NCBI GenBank assembly: GCA_036746235.1
Contig: DAIOEN010000013.1
Span: forward strand, 1-64,000
From: CALARM01 sp036746235
GTDB taxonomy: Bacteria; Vulcanimicrobiota; SpSt-956; JAKJGF01
Direction of reading: 5' to 3'
DNA length: 64,000 nucleotides
The notes under the pieces: generated by a model
The model's input: only the letters and a program-made list of their open reading frames with translations
What the model was told of the DNA's origin: nothing
The model's database searches: none
Translations under genes and position numbers: made by a program
Shown: positions 45,420-54,022 of the stretch, piece after piece
Layout: the number at the start of each line of letters is the position of its first letter
How positions within the stretch are numbered: position 1 is the first letter of the stretch

Positions 45420-46766
45420 TTACGGTTCAACTACAGAACCAATAAACAAAATAAGACCTGTTTTATTATCCCTTATGACAAAGAAAAAGGGATGATCTAC
45501 AAGCATATAAAACCTTTTCGGTGGCTCAGGGTTAACGGAAGTAGTGAAGGCTCCCATTTCCACTGCAGTGACAGCAGCAGCCTCTGTGCCTTTTTCATTC
45601 ACTTCCACAAAGGTTTTATGAATTACCCTGTTTATATAAACATTTTCTTCCTCTGAGAATTCACACATATTTTTGAAATTTGCCTTCAGTTGATCGAATG
45701 CGATTCCCATACCGAGAGCGTTGAGTGAATCATTGAGGAGTGTTTCATATTCTATTTTAAACCTGGGAAGAAGTACATCCCCTTCTTTAACCTCAAAATC
45801 ATTCATCCATTTTTCCCAGTTCTTTTCAGTCAGATTTTTTTGAAATTCGGCAATACCTGTTTTTTCATCCGGAAGGAAGATATACATAGCGGTACTTCCG
45901 TCACCGTAAGGAAGGCTTACAGCCTGAAATTTATCTCCTTTATAATAGCTGAAATCTCCTCTCTGGCTCATAAGAGGGCATTTCTTTTTGTTGCCGTTAA
46001 GAAGGAAAAAATCTTTATCCTCTGTTTTTTTCTTATCGAATTCAATTTTCCAGGTGCCTTTAAAGTATATTGCATTTATAAGATAGAGTATTGCTTCTTC
46101 AGGTATTTTATCTATAATCTTACTTATCTTATCTTTTGTTTTCTCTTTTACCCAGGCATTTATGGCATTTGCTTCAAATTTGTTACTTACCTCTGCGCCA
46201 TAAAAATCTTTGCATTTCCCGATAAAATCAGGTTTAAACTTCATATCAGGTTTGCACCACAGGGAGTTTGCTATGGAAAGTTCTATATTAGAACCGGATC
46301 TTTCCAGTTCCTTCATTAAAAGTTTATTTAAACTATTTACTTCATCAGAGCCCATGCCTTTTACATGAAGGACTTCTGCCATAGCATCTCCAGTAGTCCC
46401 TTCCGCGCCGTTTCCGGTCATAGAGAGGGCCAGAGCAACACTTGCAGGAGATATGAAAATATTTTTCCCTTTATTTTCTTTTTCCACTTCTGAAAAAAGA
46501 TTGAAACCGAAATCTGTATAACTTTTACTGATAGATTTTATATCACCTTTACCGGGAGCAGAAGTCCCGTCTTTAACGGGAACCTGGCTTACTTCCATTA
46601 CAGGAGCCTCTGTTGCCGCTGCTGTCGAAGGTATCCGGGTTTCTTTCCCGGCTGTTTCTGTCGCAGGAACCTGTGTTTCAGGCACAGGTGTCGCCTGAGA
46701 ATTCTGATTACATCCTGTAAAGAGAAGATACAGGATAAACATAATACAGATAAATTTTACTTTCAT
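45420..46766 (-). CDS. serpin-family protease inhibitor, predicted lipoprotein
   Basis: 448 residues. Lipoprotein signal with lipobox LLFTGC (Cys19), a Thr/Pro/Ala-rich tether to about residue 75, then a full serpin fold: NIFISPASVALALSMTGNGA, LINAIYFKGTWKIEFD, VEVNEKGTEAAAVTAVEMGA and VDHPFFFVIRDNKTGLILF. The hinge GTEAAAVTA keeps small residues at P15-P8, as in inhibitory serpins. Counting from the hinge predicts P1 = Phe407 and P1' = Thr, suggesting a chymotrypsin-like target (inference). It should sit on the cell surface or periplasmic membrane face. GGAGG precedes ATG. Confidence 0.92.
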   Translation of the reverse strand: MKVKFICIMFILYLLFTGCNQNSQATPVPETQVPATETAGKETRIPSTAAATEAPVMEVSQVPVKDGTSAPGKGDIKSISKSYTDFGFNLFSEVEKENKGKNIFISPASVALALSMTGNGAEGTTGDAMAEVLHVKGMGSDEVNSLNKLLMKELERSGSNIELSIANSLWCKPDMKFKPDFIGKCKDFYGAEVSNKFEANAINAWVKEKTKDKISKIIDKIPEEAILYLINAIYFKGTWKIEFDKKKTEDKDFFLLNGNKKKCPLMSQRGDFSYYKGDKFQAVSLPYGDGSTAMYIFLPDEKTGIAEFQKNLTEKNWEKWMNDFEVKEGDVLLPRFKIEYETLLNDSLNALGMGIAFDQLKANFKNMCEFSEEENVYINRVIHKTFVEVNEKGTEAAAVTAVEMGAFTTSVNPEPPKRFYMLVDHPFFFVIRDNKTGLILFIGSVVEP

Positions 46767-46787
46767 TTCTTCTCCTCCTCTTTTATT

Positions 46788-47321
46788 TTATTTTAATCTT
46801 TCCGGTATGGGTTTCAACCTGAAAGCAGACCAGAAGAAAGCATCTGCTTCATGTTGATCACCGGCAAAATTCTGAACCTTTTTTATCTTGCCCTTTTCTA
46901 TTTTAAATAGAAGAACCCAGTTCATATCAATCTTTCGTCCCTTATATTCTCCCCAGCCTCTGTGGCAGTCTATAACATAATTTTCATTTGCCTCCAGAAT
47001 AAGCACTTCTGCTTTAAAATTGCTTTTCTGAAGTTCTTTGAAAAAAGCGACTATTTCCTCGACACCTTTTTTGGTACCAGAAAGGGGATGATGTCCGGGA
47101 ATGGTCCATTCCACATCATCTGCCATAACGGATCTTATGCCGTTTATATCCCCTTTCGAGTAATATTCATAGTATTTCTGGACTATGGCTTTGTTTTTTT
47201 CCGCCACAGATTCCTCTGTTTTTGCCATAATGTTTCCTCCATTATTTAAAATAAGTGATAAAACGAGACAAATACTCAGGGCAACAAGTAACCCAGACAG
47301 AATTCTCTCTTTAATGTTCAT
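46788..47321 (-). CDS. NTF2-like/SnoaL-type protein with optional N-terminal anchor
   Basis: 177 residues. Residues 8-27 are a hydrophobic helix (LSGLLVALSICLVLSLILN), then from about 40 an NTF2-like fold: AIVQKYYEYYSKGDINGIRS, DDVEWTIPGHHPLSGTKKGV, FFKELQ, and WVLLFKIEKGKIKKV. Such proteins are small ligand-binding or isomerase-like domains; ligand unknown. Two starts each have a strong ribosome site: ATG 47321 (AAAGGAGCC) gives the anchored form, ATG 47228 (GGAGGAAACATT) gives a soluble 146-residue form. Located upstream of the serpin gene by 21 bases, so likely one operon. Confidence 0.8.
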   Translation of the reverse strand: MNIKERILSGLLVALSICLVLSLILNNGGNIMAKTEESVAEKNKAIVQKYYEYYSKGDINGIRSVMADDVEWTIPGHHPLSGTKKGVEEIVAFFKELQKSNFKAEVLILEANENYVIDCHRGWGEYKGRKIDMNWVLLFKIEKGKIKKVQNFAGDQHEADAFFWSAFRLKPIPERLK

Positions 47322-47732
47322 AAATGGCTCCTTTCTTAATTATTTCTCTTTTCTTCCTCCATATTTCATTAAAGCACTCTCCATTTCTTTATTGCAGGAG
47401 TGAATTGCATTATCTAAAAGACTTTTGCAATTTATCTTTATTCTACGCAATCAGAGCATTTTCCTATATAATTAAAATTTTGGCACATCGCTCTCTTTTG
47501 TTCCGTATATTATAGAAACTTTTCTCATTTAATCATATCTCGCATAATCTAATTACCGCTCCAGGTAAATTAGTAACCATTTTATCAGAACGATTAGTAT
47601 CCTTGCGTCACGATATAACCTGTAAATATTATGTAGTTATTTCCTGACAACTCCTAAATAGTAAAGGATTTTTCCGGAGATTATAGAAAATTCAGTAAAA
47701 GAATTCATCAATTTTAGAAATGGATAACCATT
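47322..47732. other. divergent intergenic region with dispersed 42-bp element (copy 2)
   Basis: Between the minus-strand NTF2/serpin operon and the plus-strand gene at 47733. Positions 47547-47588 repeat the element at 18390-18431 (ATCTAATTACCGCTCCAGG ... GTAACCATTTTATCAG). No reading frame is supported. The region must hold promoters for both directions but I see no confident -35/-10 pair. Confidence 0.6.
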
Positions 47733-49205
47733 ATGAGTGAAAAAAATAATACATCCGGAGAATGGAAAGAATGGGTTGACCGTCTGGATAAAGCCATAGA
47801 GGAGAGAAATATAGAAGTTCTAGAAAATCAGATACTGGAGTTAGAAAACAGAGACTTCAAAACCAATCTGGAATTATCTTCTCTCTGTGACGGACATTAC
47901 ACAATGGCAAAGGAATTAAAAAAAAGGATTCCCAATATACTGAATATTTTCCATAAAACTCTGAACTTTTCCGAATTGATGAAAATTATGAAAATATTCA
48001 GATACAGAATCTATTCTACTGATGAAATCATTAATTTTCTCACAGAGATTGCTTCACAATTGAAAACAGAAGAATTATTTGAAATACTTGATAATCTGAA
48101 ACTGGATATATTTTTAATGGCAGAAGACAGGAGTGGTATTTATAAAGAATTTATAGAGAGAGATGACATTTCTATAAGGGATGGACTTGTGGGAAGAATA
48201 GATCAAAAAATACTGGAATTGACAAAGAAAAACGATAATGTTCCATACAGTGCCCATCAGAGATTCTGGTCTACCTTCTCTCATATTCAGTTAAAACCCG
48301 GTGGAACAGCAGTAGTAGAACTTATGCAAATCTTGATGGCAAGAAAAGACGAAGGAAACAAAGCATATTTCCTTAAACTCTTTGAAGAACTTCCCTTCGG
48401 AGAAGATTCCTTTGTAACGAAAGGGTTAATAGAGCTTTTCTCAGAGCAATCAGATAGTGATTACCGGGAAGCCATTAGAAAAGGACTGAATAAATATGAT
48501 AAAATCAGCCCTATGAGATTTTACCTGCTGGATGGTTTATACAATCTGTCAAAAAAAGATTTTCTTGAATGTATCTTAAAAGATCTGACAAAAGATGCTT
48601 CGGAAGATGATCGTCTCAGGCTTTTAAAAGGAGGACTCGAGCCTGTGCTTAAGGAAATAGATAAAAACTCTATCGATATTTCCTCTAACGGTCATTACCG
48701 GGTGGCCACAACGAAGAATGAGAACTTATCCTCCCTTCACGATTCTCATATAAATATGTTAAAAAACCTGCAGGTACGCTCGTGGGACTTTTTTAGCAGA
48801 TGTTATCTGGATGAAATTTTGAAAAAATATTTACCTTCTTCTCTGTCTTATTCTTTTGCCAGTACCGGCGATAGACTCCTCTATGGTATGACAAAGGCTT
48901 TTCTTAAAGTCAGAATCGATCATATGGGATGCGGTTGTATACTGCCGGTTCTCCTGATTATAGCTTATACTGTAAATATTATACTGGATATGGCCCTGGG
49001 CAGACCTGATATTTACTGGATGAAACTGGCAGAAATAATAACTATTTTACTGTGGATTTTTACCGTAGGCGGTACGTCACGAACTCATTTTTCAGGCCAG
49101 GACACTCTGCAGGACTGTCGTAATATGGCAATCTGTTACTGGTTTACTACGTTTCTCTGGATAGCCACTACGATTGCTGTACATTTATATCCATTTTTAC
49201 ATTAA
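47733..49205 (+). CDS. unknown helical protein with C-terminal membrane helices, carrying an inserted repeat
   Basis: 490 residues. Residues 1-320 are alpha-helical and charged, possibly HEAT-like solenoid (FYLLDGLYNLSKKDFLECIL). Residues about 395-490 contain three to four membrane helices (LPVLLIIAYTVNIILDMAL, ITILLWIFTVGG, FTTFLWIATTIAVHLY). Between them, residues about 320-340 (NGHYRVATTKNENLSSLHDS) are encoded by an intergenic-type hairpin repeat (48690-48752) that keeps the frame. Function unknown. No ribosome site of note; AATGGATAACCATT precedes ATG. Followed 21 bases later by a methyltransferase gene. Confidence 0.75.
   Translation: MSEKNNTSGEWKEWVDRLDKAIEERNIEVLENQILELENRDFKTNLELSSLCDGHYTMAKELKKRIPNILNIFHKTLNFSELMKIMKIFRYRIYSTDEIINFLTEIASQLKTEELFEILDNLKLDIFLMAEDRSGIYKEFIERDDISIRDGLVGRIDQKILELTKKNDNVPYSAHQRFWSTFSHIQLKPGGTAVVELMQILMARKDEGNKAYFLKLFEELPFGEDSFVTKGLIELFSEQSDSDYREAIRKGLNKYDKISPMRFYLLDGLYNLSKKDFLECILKDLTKDASEDDRLRLLKGGLEPVLKEIDKNSIDISSNGHYRVATTKNENLSSLHDSHINMLKNLQVRSWDFFSRCYLDEILKKYLPSSLSYSFASTGDRLLYGMTKAFLKVRIDHMGCGCILPVLLIIAYTVNIILDMALGRPDIYWMKLAEIITILLWIFTVGGTSRTHFSGQDTLQDCRNMAICYWFTTFLWIATTIAVHLYPFLH
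48690..48752 (+). repeat. ATGACC/TTCTCATATAA hairpin element inside a coding region, copy 2
   Basis: GGTCATTACCGGGTGGCCAC, AACGAAGAATGAGAACTTAT, CCTCCCTTCAC and GATTCTCATATAA match the intergenic elements at 36472-36560 and 63665-63740. ATGAGAA (48718-48724) and TTCTCAT (48743-48749) are the inverted ends. This copy has only one TTCAC unit and no stop in the host frame. Confidence 0.8.
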
Positions 49206-49225
49206 CATAAAGGAAGAGATAATTT

Positions 49226-49963
49226 ATGGCATGGTATGAAGATTTCTTTGATGAAACCTATCTAAAAACCTATATCCATCTGGACAGGGAAAGAACGTCA
49301 AAAGATGTGGATTTTATAATAAAAGCACTTGAAATCTCAAAAGACTGTCTTATTCTGGATATACCCTGCGGATTCGGACGGCATTCTATGGAACTTACCG
49401 CAAGGGGTTATAAGGTTACAGGCATGGAATATAACAATCCTCAGATTGAAGAAGCAAAAAAACTGATGAAAGAAACAGGCATAGATTTCGAAATAATAAA
49501 AGCTGATATGAGAGACATACCTCATAAAAACAAATATGACAGACTGGTTAATTTCTTCACGAGTTTCGGATATTTCAGCGATGAAGAAAATGAAAAAACC
49601 ATGGAAAATTTTTCCGGTGCTCTGAAACCGGGCGGGATGATGCTAATGGATATGGCAAACAGGGACGGTATGTTAAATAATTACCAGAAGAACTTTATTA
49701 CACATCTTGCCGGAGATGAATTACTGTTACAGGAACAAAATTACGATCCTCTGACAGGGAGAATGCGTTCTACCCATACCTGCATAAATAAAAAAGGAGA
49801 AAGGAAAGAAAGAACATTTGATTACAGAATGTACTGTCCCTATGAATTAATAGAGATGTGTAAAAGGCATAATTTTGAAGTTATAAAGGTTCTTGGAGAC
49901 CGGGGAGAAGACTTTAAGATTTTTTCAAGACGCCTATTCGTAATTGCCAGGAAAGTCGGATAA
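49226..49963 (+). CDS. class I SAM-dependent methyltransferase
   Basis: 245 residues. Motif I LILDIPCGFGRHSMELTARG (42-61), motif II VTGMEYN ending in acidic E68, and ADMRDIPHKNKYDRLVNFF with post-motif lines give a standard Rossmann methyltransferase. The C-terminal half is beta-rich (MRSTHTCINKKGERKERTFD), as in small-molecule N- or O-methyltransferases. Substrate unknown. AAGGAAGAG precedes ATG; 21 bases after the repeat-invaded gene, so likely co-transcribed. Confidence 0.85.
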   Translation: MAWYEDFFDETYLKTYIHLDRERTSKDVDFIIKALEISKDCLILDIPCGFGRHSMELTARGYKVTGMEYNNPQIEEAKKLMKETGIDFEIIKADMRDIPHKNKYDRLVNFFTSFGYFSDEENEKTMENFSGALKPGGMMLMDMANRDGMLNNYQKNFITHLAGDELLLQEQNYDPLTGRMRSTHTCINKKGERKERTFDYRMYCPYELIEMCKRHNFEVIKVLGDRGEDFKIFSRRLFVIARKVG

Positions 49964-50030
49964 AAATAGATTCCCGGCATGGGATAAATAGTGTTTAAAT
50001 ATATGCTAAATGTCAGAAAGGAAGGTATTT

Positions 50031-52667
50031 ATGAAATTAATTTATTCATTTTCCGATAAAGATAAACCATCTCTGGGAGAAGTGGGAGGTAAAGGATTAT
50101 CACTCATTAAAATGTCTCACGCCGGACTTCCCGTTCCGCCCGGCTTTGTCCTTACAGTATCATTTTTCAAATCATGGTTTGATAAACTTAAATCAGGGCC
50201 GGAATGGAACAGATTTTTAAAATCCTCACCGGAGGAACTGGGAGAAATATGTGATTCCTTAAAAGATCTGGCCTATACACTGGAATTAACGGAAGAACAG
50301 AAAAAAGAATTTCACAGACTTCTCACAGATGGGGGAAGTGAAAAGAGATTTTTTGCAGTCCGTTCTTCTTCTCCCGAAGAAGACCTTGAAGGGGCATCTT
50401 TTGCAGGAGGATATGAAACAGTTCTTGGAGTAAATCCTCCCGGTCTGGAAAAAGCCATAAAAAAAGCCTTTGCTTCCTGTCTGGATAAAAGAGTCGTTCT
50501 TTATAAAAAAGAACATGGTTTTTCAGCAGATGACCCGAAGATTGCAGTAGTTATTCAGGAACAGATTGCAAGTGAAACATCGGGTGTAGGATTTACTCTT
50601 AATCCCTTAAACAACTGTTATGATGAAGGGGTAATAAATGCAAACTGGGGACTCGGAGAATCTGTAGTTTCAGGTATAGTATCTCCCGATCAGTTTATCG
50701 TAGATAAGGTAAATAGAAAGATTTTAGATAAAAAACCGGGGAAAAAAGAACTTTCTATATGGCTTAACGATAAAGGGGGAACAGAGGAAAAAGAAGGTTA
50801 CCGCCAGGAAGAATTTACCCTGTCAGATGATGAGATACTGGAATTGACTGATATACTCAATAAAATCGAGACTTTTTATGAAAAACCTATGGATATCGAA
50901 TGGGCATATGCGAAGGGAAAACTCTATATGCTGCAGGCCAGACCTGTTACGACCCACATACCTCTTCCTGAGGAAATGATAACAGTTCCGGGAAAGCAAA
51001 AACATCTTTATCTGGATCTTGCTTTAACCAATCAGGGCATTCACGGCCCCATATCAGTTATGGGATGTGACTGGATTAATTCCATATTATTACAGGCTTT
51101 ACAGGAAGTTTTTGGAAGAGATCTTATGAGTAATATTTCGGAAGGTATAGGAAAATCCTGCGGATGCCGTCTTTACATGAATCTCTCCAATCTTTTTTCA
51201 CTCGTAACAAAAGAGTTCTTTGCCGGGAGATTCAGAATGATGGATACTCTGACTTCCGATATTTTACTGAACTCGGATGTAAAAGAATATATACCGGCGA
51301 AAGGCCCTTCCTGTTTTAAGGGAATGCAGATCAGTGCTTTATGGAATATGCCTGATGCCATAGCAGGACTTTTCGAGGCAGCCATACTGCCGGAACATAT
51401 GGCTAAAAATTATCAGAGACAGGTTGAAAAATATCTCATTGAAATGAAGGCAGAGAAAGAAAAGAAACAGTCTTTCAGAAATTTTGCAGAAAAAACCATG
51501 GAAAAAACAGCTCATATCATAATGCATACCATGGTACCTGTTCTTCTGATATCCATAGGTGCTGAAGATAGAATAAGGAAGTTATTTGAACATGACAGTG
51601 AAGAAGTGAGAAAGCAGTTAGATAATATTGACAGATCCCTTCCCGGAAATGTAACGGTTGAAATGGGACTTGCCCTTTATCATCTGTCAGAACTTGCCGG
51701 CCCTGAAGACATGAAAGATGCAGATAGTTTCAATCAAAAAATCAGAGAGAGAAAAATTTCAGGAGAATTTCTTCATGGCTGGGATGATTTTATGAAAAAG
51801 TACGGCTTTCGGGGAGCAGAAGAAATGGATATTTCCACAGACAGGTATGTTGATGATCCCGGTATGTTGCTTCAACAGATAATTTCTTTTTCTAAAATCA
51901 AAGATACTGCTCAGAATCCTCAGACACTTTATGAACAGAGTCAGAAAGAAAGATATAAAGCCTTCGAATATCTTTCAGAAGTGGCCCATAAAAAAGGGTG
52001 GATTACGAGCAGAAAATTTCAGAGACTTTACCGCATCATAGAGACTTTCGGAGGATACAGGGAAAATCATAAATATTATATGATAATGCTCAATCATATG
52101 CTGCGGGAAAAGGTTTTACAGGAAGCTCACATGCTTGTAAAGGAAGGAAGACTTGATTGTAAGGAACAGGTTTTCGACCTGACTTTTGACGACCTTGACA
52201 GGGGACTTTCGGAGCCTTCTTTAAATCTCAGGGAAATAGCGGAAAAAAACACGGAATTTCTGAAAAAACTGAAAAATGTAAAGGCTTTTCCCCGTATAAT
52301 CGATTCAAGGGGTAAAATCCTCCGCCTTCCTCCGGGAGATGTAAAAGAAGGTGAGCTTTCAGGCCAGCCGGTTTCTCCGGGAATTGTAAGAGGGCCTGTA
52401 AAGGTTCTTAAACACCCTGACGAAAAACCTCTGGAACCGGGAGATATTCTGGTTGCAAGAGCAACAAATCCCGGATGGACACCTCTTTTTATCAATGCTG
52501 CTTCTATCGTCCTTGAAGTGGGAGGCATGCTTCAACATGGAGCGCTCGTGGCAAGGGAATACGGCAAACCATGTGTTGTAGGTGTGGAGAATGTAATGTC
52601 TGTTCTGAAAGACGGACAGATAGTAGAAGTTGACGGAAGTGCCGGGATAATAAGATTGATTGAGTAA
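50031..52667 (+). CDS. PEP synthase-like / rifampin phosphotransferase-like dikinase
   Basis: 878 residues. N-terminal ATP-grasp (PPDK_N): SLGEVGGKGLSLIKM, FAVRSSSPEEDLEGASFAGG, GVGFTLNP, ANWGLGESVVSG, MDIEWAYAKGKLYMLQARPV. A central helical domain (about 325-770) replaces the PEP-binding barrel. The C-terminal swivelling domain has LEVGGMLQHGALVAREYG with phospho-acceptor His836. This three-part order and length match rifampin phosphotransferase (RPH) and related orphan dikinases, not true PEP synthase, which ends in a TIM barrel. ATP is split to phosphorylate His, then an acceptor bound by the middle domain; that acceptor is unknown and antibiotic inactivation should not be assumed. AGGAAGG precedes ATG 50031; the longer frame from 50010 crosses that site. 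Confidence 0.85.
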   Translation: MKLIYSFSDKDKPSLGEVGGKGLSLIKMSHAGLPVPPGFVLTVSFFKSWFDKLKSGPEWNRFLKSSPEELGEICDSLKDLAYTLELTEEQKKEFHRLLTDGGSEKRFFAVRSSSPEEDLEGASFAGGYETVLGVNPPGLEKAIKKAFASCLDKRVVLYKKEHGFSADDPKIAVVIQEQIASETSGVGFTLNPLNNCYDEGVINANWGLGESVVSGIVSPDQFIVDKVNRKILDKKPGKKELSIWLNDKGGTEEKEGYRQEEFTLSDDEILELTDILNKIETFYEKPMDIEWAYAKGKLYMLQARPVTTHIPLPEEMITVPGKQKHLYLDLALTNQGIHGPISVMGCDWINSILLQALQEVFGRDLMSNISEGIGKSCGCRLYMNLSNLFSLVTKEFFAGRFRMMDTLTSDILLNSDVKEYIPAKGPSCFKGMQISALWNMPDAIAGLFEAAILPEHMAKNYQRQVEKYLIEMKAEKEKKQSFRNFAEKTMEKTAHIIMHTMVPVLLISIGAEDRIRKLFEHDSEEVRKQLDNIDRSLPGNVTVEMGLALYHLSELAGPEDMKDADSFNQKIRERKISGEFLHGWDDFMKKYGFRGAEEMDISTDRYVDDPGMLLQQIISFSKIKDTAQNPQTLYEQSQKERYKAFEYLSEVAHKKGWITSRKFQRLYRIIETFGGYRENHKYYMIMLNHMLREKVLQEAHMLVKEGRLDCKEQVFDLTFDDLDRGLSEPSLNLREIAEKNTEFLKKLKNVKAFPRIIDSRGKILRLPPGDVKEGELSGQPVSPGIVRGPVKVLKHPDEKPLEPGDILVARATNPGWTPLFINAASIVLEVGGMLQHGALVAREYGKPCVVGVENVMSVLKDGQIVEVDGSAGIIRLIE

Positions 52668-52697
52668 AGGAAATCATACATGGATTTCATCTAAAAA

Positions 52698-52739
52698 TTT
52701 GCTCCAACCTTTCCCCGGCCGGGGAAAGGTTGGAGCAAA
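52698..52739. terminator. perfect 42-bp palindrome downstream of dikinase gene
   Basis: TTTGCTCCAACCTTTCCCCGG (52698-52718) is followed at once by its exact complement, a 21-bp stem with no spacer. It should form a very stable RNA hairpin 30 bases after the stop codon. No U-tract follows on the plus strand. The following bases to 52947 hold GTGAATG/GTGAATA and TTCACTT heptamers (52817-52865) and nothing coding. Confidence 0.75.
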
Positions 52740-52947
52740 CAAATACTGTCCTTTGTGATTATATTATTTAAAATTATAGCTAGTCTATCTTAATCTATAA
52801 TTAAGAAGTTGGGGAAAGTGAATGGTGAATAGTGATTACTGTTCTATTTTTTCACTTTTCACTCTAAATTAAATTCTAATAAGTTATGAAATACACTATA
52901 ACGCTTATGTTACACATCATGAAGCATTTAAATCTGAGCTATAATCA

Positions 52948-53006
52948 TTATGTTTACAAATTGTTAACATAATAGTGTTGCAGAGGTAACTTATTTGTTC
53001 TATATT
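52948..53006 (+). promoter_or_regulatory. operator-like dyad and promoter of glycine-zipper gene
   Basis: A 25-bp near-palindrome TTATGTTTACAAATTGTTAA...CATAA spans 52948-52972 with two mismatched pairs. Five bases later TTGCAG (52978-52983), a 17-base spacer and TATATT (53001-53006) form a good sigma-70-type promoter. A repressor or activator bound at the dyad would touch or precede the -35. Transcription would start near 53013, giving a 36-base leader. Confidence 0.65.
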
Positions 53007-53048
53007 ATTAAATGATGAATATCATTTGTAAAGGAAGGAGTATTATAA

Positions 53049-53396
53049 ATGCGAATAGGAACAAATTATAATGTGGCAACAGGTCAGACAAATATTACTC
53101 AAAAGGCAAAGGAAGCAGCCAAGACCGACCAGGTAATAATCGGAGGAAATGTAACCGATAATAATATTTCAATGTCAGAGCAGCTTAAAAATATGAAATC
53201 TATTGATAGTTATGGACTTGATCATATATTCAAAGGAGCTGCAGGCGGATTAGTTATTGGAGCTGCCGGAACAGCTCTTGTTTCAAATGTCGTATGTGGT
53301 TTCGGAGTATGGGGAACTCTTGCTCTGTCAGTAATCGGTGGAGCTGCAGGAATAGTGGGAGGAGCAATATACGGTTTTGAGCACAGTCACGGGTAG
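53049..53396 (+). CDS. small glycine-zipper membrane-active protein, unknown
   Basis: 115 residues. A polar N-terminus (MRIGTNYNVATGQTNITQKA) leads to two Gly/Ala-rich hydrophobic segments (IFKGAAGGLVIGAAGTALV and LALSVIGGAAGIVGGAIYGF) with GxxxG spacing, then a short HSHG tail. No signal peptide. Such glycine zippers pack tightly in membranes or form oligomers, as in bacteriocins, pore proteins or Gly-zipper lipoproteins. AAGGAAGGAG lies nine bases before ATG; own promoter and hairpin terminator. The N-terminal style (Met-x-x-Ile/Gly-Asn-Tyr then a Gly-rich segment) recalls the amylase-family protein's N-terminus. Confidence 0.7.
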   Translation: MRIGTNYNVATGQTNITQKAKEAAKTDQVIIGGNVTDNNISMSEQLKNMKSIDSYGLDHIFKGAAGGLVIGAAGTALVSNVVCGFGVWGTLALSVIGGAAGIVGGAIYGFEHSHG

Positions 53397-53443
53397 TCTG
53401 TATAGCCTATGGTAAAGGAAAATTTATTTTTTAGTTATTTAAT

Positions 53444-53485
53444 AATTATAGGTGTTGGGCCAGGGAAAATCCAATACCTATAATT
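53444..53485 (+). terminator. hairpin downstream of glycine-zipper gene
   Basis: AATTATAGGTGTTGG and CCAATACCTATAATT pair over 15 positions with one G-T wobble around GCCAGGGAAAAT. It overlaps the end of an aldo/keto reductase remnant on the other strand, so it could have served either direction. Confidence 0.65.
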
Positions 53486-53786
53486 TAAATGTTATATATT
53501 CTTTAAATAAATGGAGTTTATCATGGAATGAAAACCCTGCATATTTTATCCGTCCGTCTTTTATGGCACGATCCAGACAATCATTAATAGGAATTTCTTT
53601 TAATCCAGGCCAGGACTGGCTCCTTATGGAATGAACCAGATAAAAATCTATATAATCTGTTTCAAGTCTTCCCAACTGTTCATTTAAATATCTGTCAAAA
53701 TCTTCCTGTGTATTTACAGGCCAGAAGCTTTTTACGGATACCCTTTTATACCAAATTGCAATCAAGTTTATCTTTATAAATTCCAT
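53478..53786 (-). pseudogene. internal fragment of an aldo/keto reductase
   Basis: The minus-strand frame contains TQEDFDRYLNEQLGRLETDY followed by IDFYLVHSI, WPGLKE, then DCLDRAIKDGRIKYAGFSFH, the central strand-helix order of aldo/keto reductases (the type with a C-terminal ferredoxin-like domain). Catalytic N-terminal motifs and the C-terminal half are missing, and the fragment opens in unrelated sequence. It is a decayed gene. Confidence 0.8.
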
Positions 53787-53787
53787 G

Positions 53788-53938
53788 GCATTGCCTGCCT
53801 GGCGCTCGTCCGAAAAAAATCTTAACTGGAACAGCCATATTTGTTAGAGCTTACATCATGCCGGTTTGCATTATATTTTATTCAAATAGACCTGTGTCGT
53901 CGTGATATTTTTTTCTCCGGAGCACCAGGCAGGCAATG
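53788..53938. repeat. inverted repeat pair next to the reductase remnant
   Basis: GCATTGCCTGCCTGGCGCTC (53788-53807) with a following AAAAAAAT, and on the other side ATTTTTTTCTCCGG then AGCACCAGGCAGGCAATG (to 53938), form inverted copies of about 33 bases enclosing about 85 bases. The gap 53787-54022 has no gene. A miniature element or scar of a rearrangement is likely. Confidence 0.6.
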
Positions 53939-54022
53939 TAATAAAGTTGATAGCCAAATGATATTACCTGTTACGTTACTGAGAAAATTCAACAACTTAT
54001 CTTTTACAGACTCCGGATATTG

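Noticed and set aside
50031..52667. Calling the dikinase a rifampin resistance gene or a true PEP synthase
   Set aside because: The domain order fits RPH-like enzymes, but many orphan relatives exist and the acceptor-binding domain cannot be read by eye; PEP synthase is disfavoured because the C-terminal barrel is missing.
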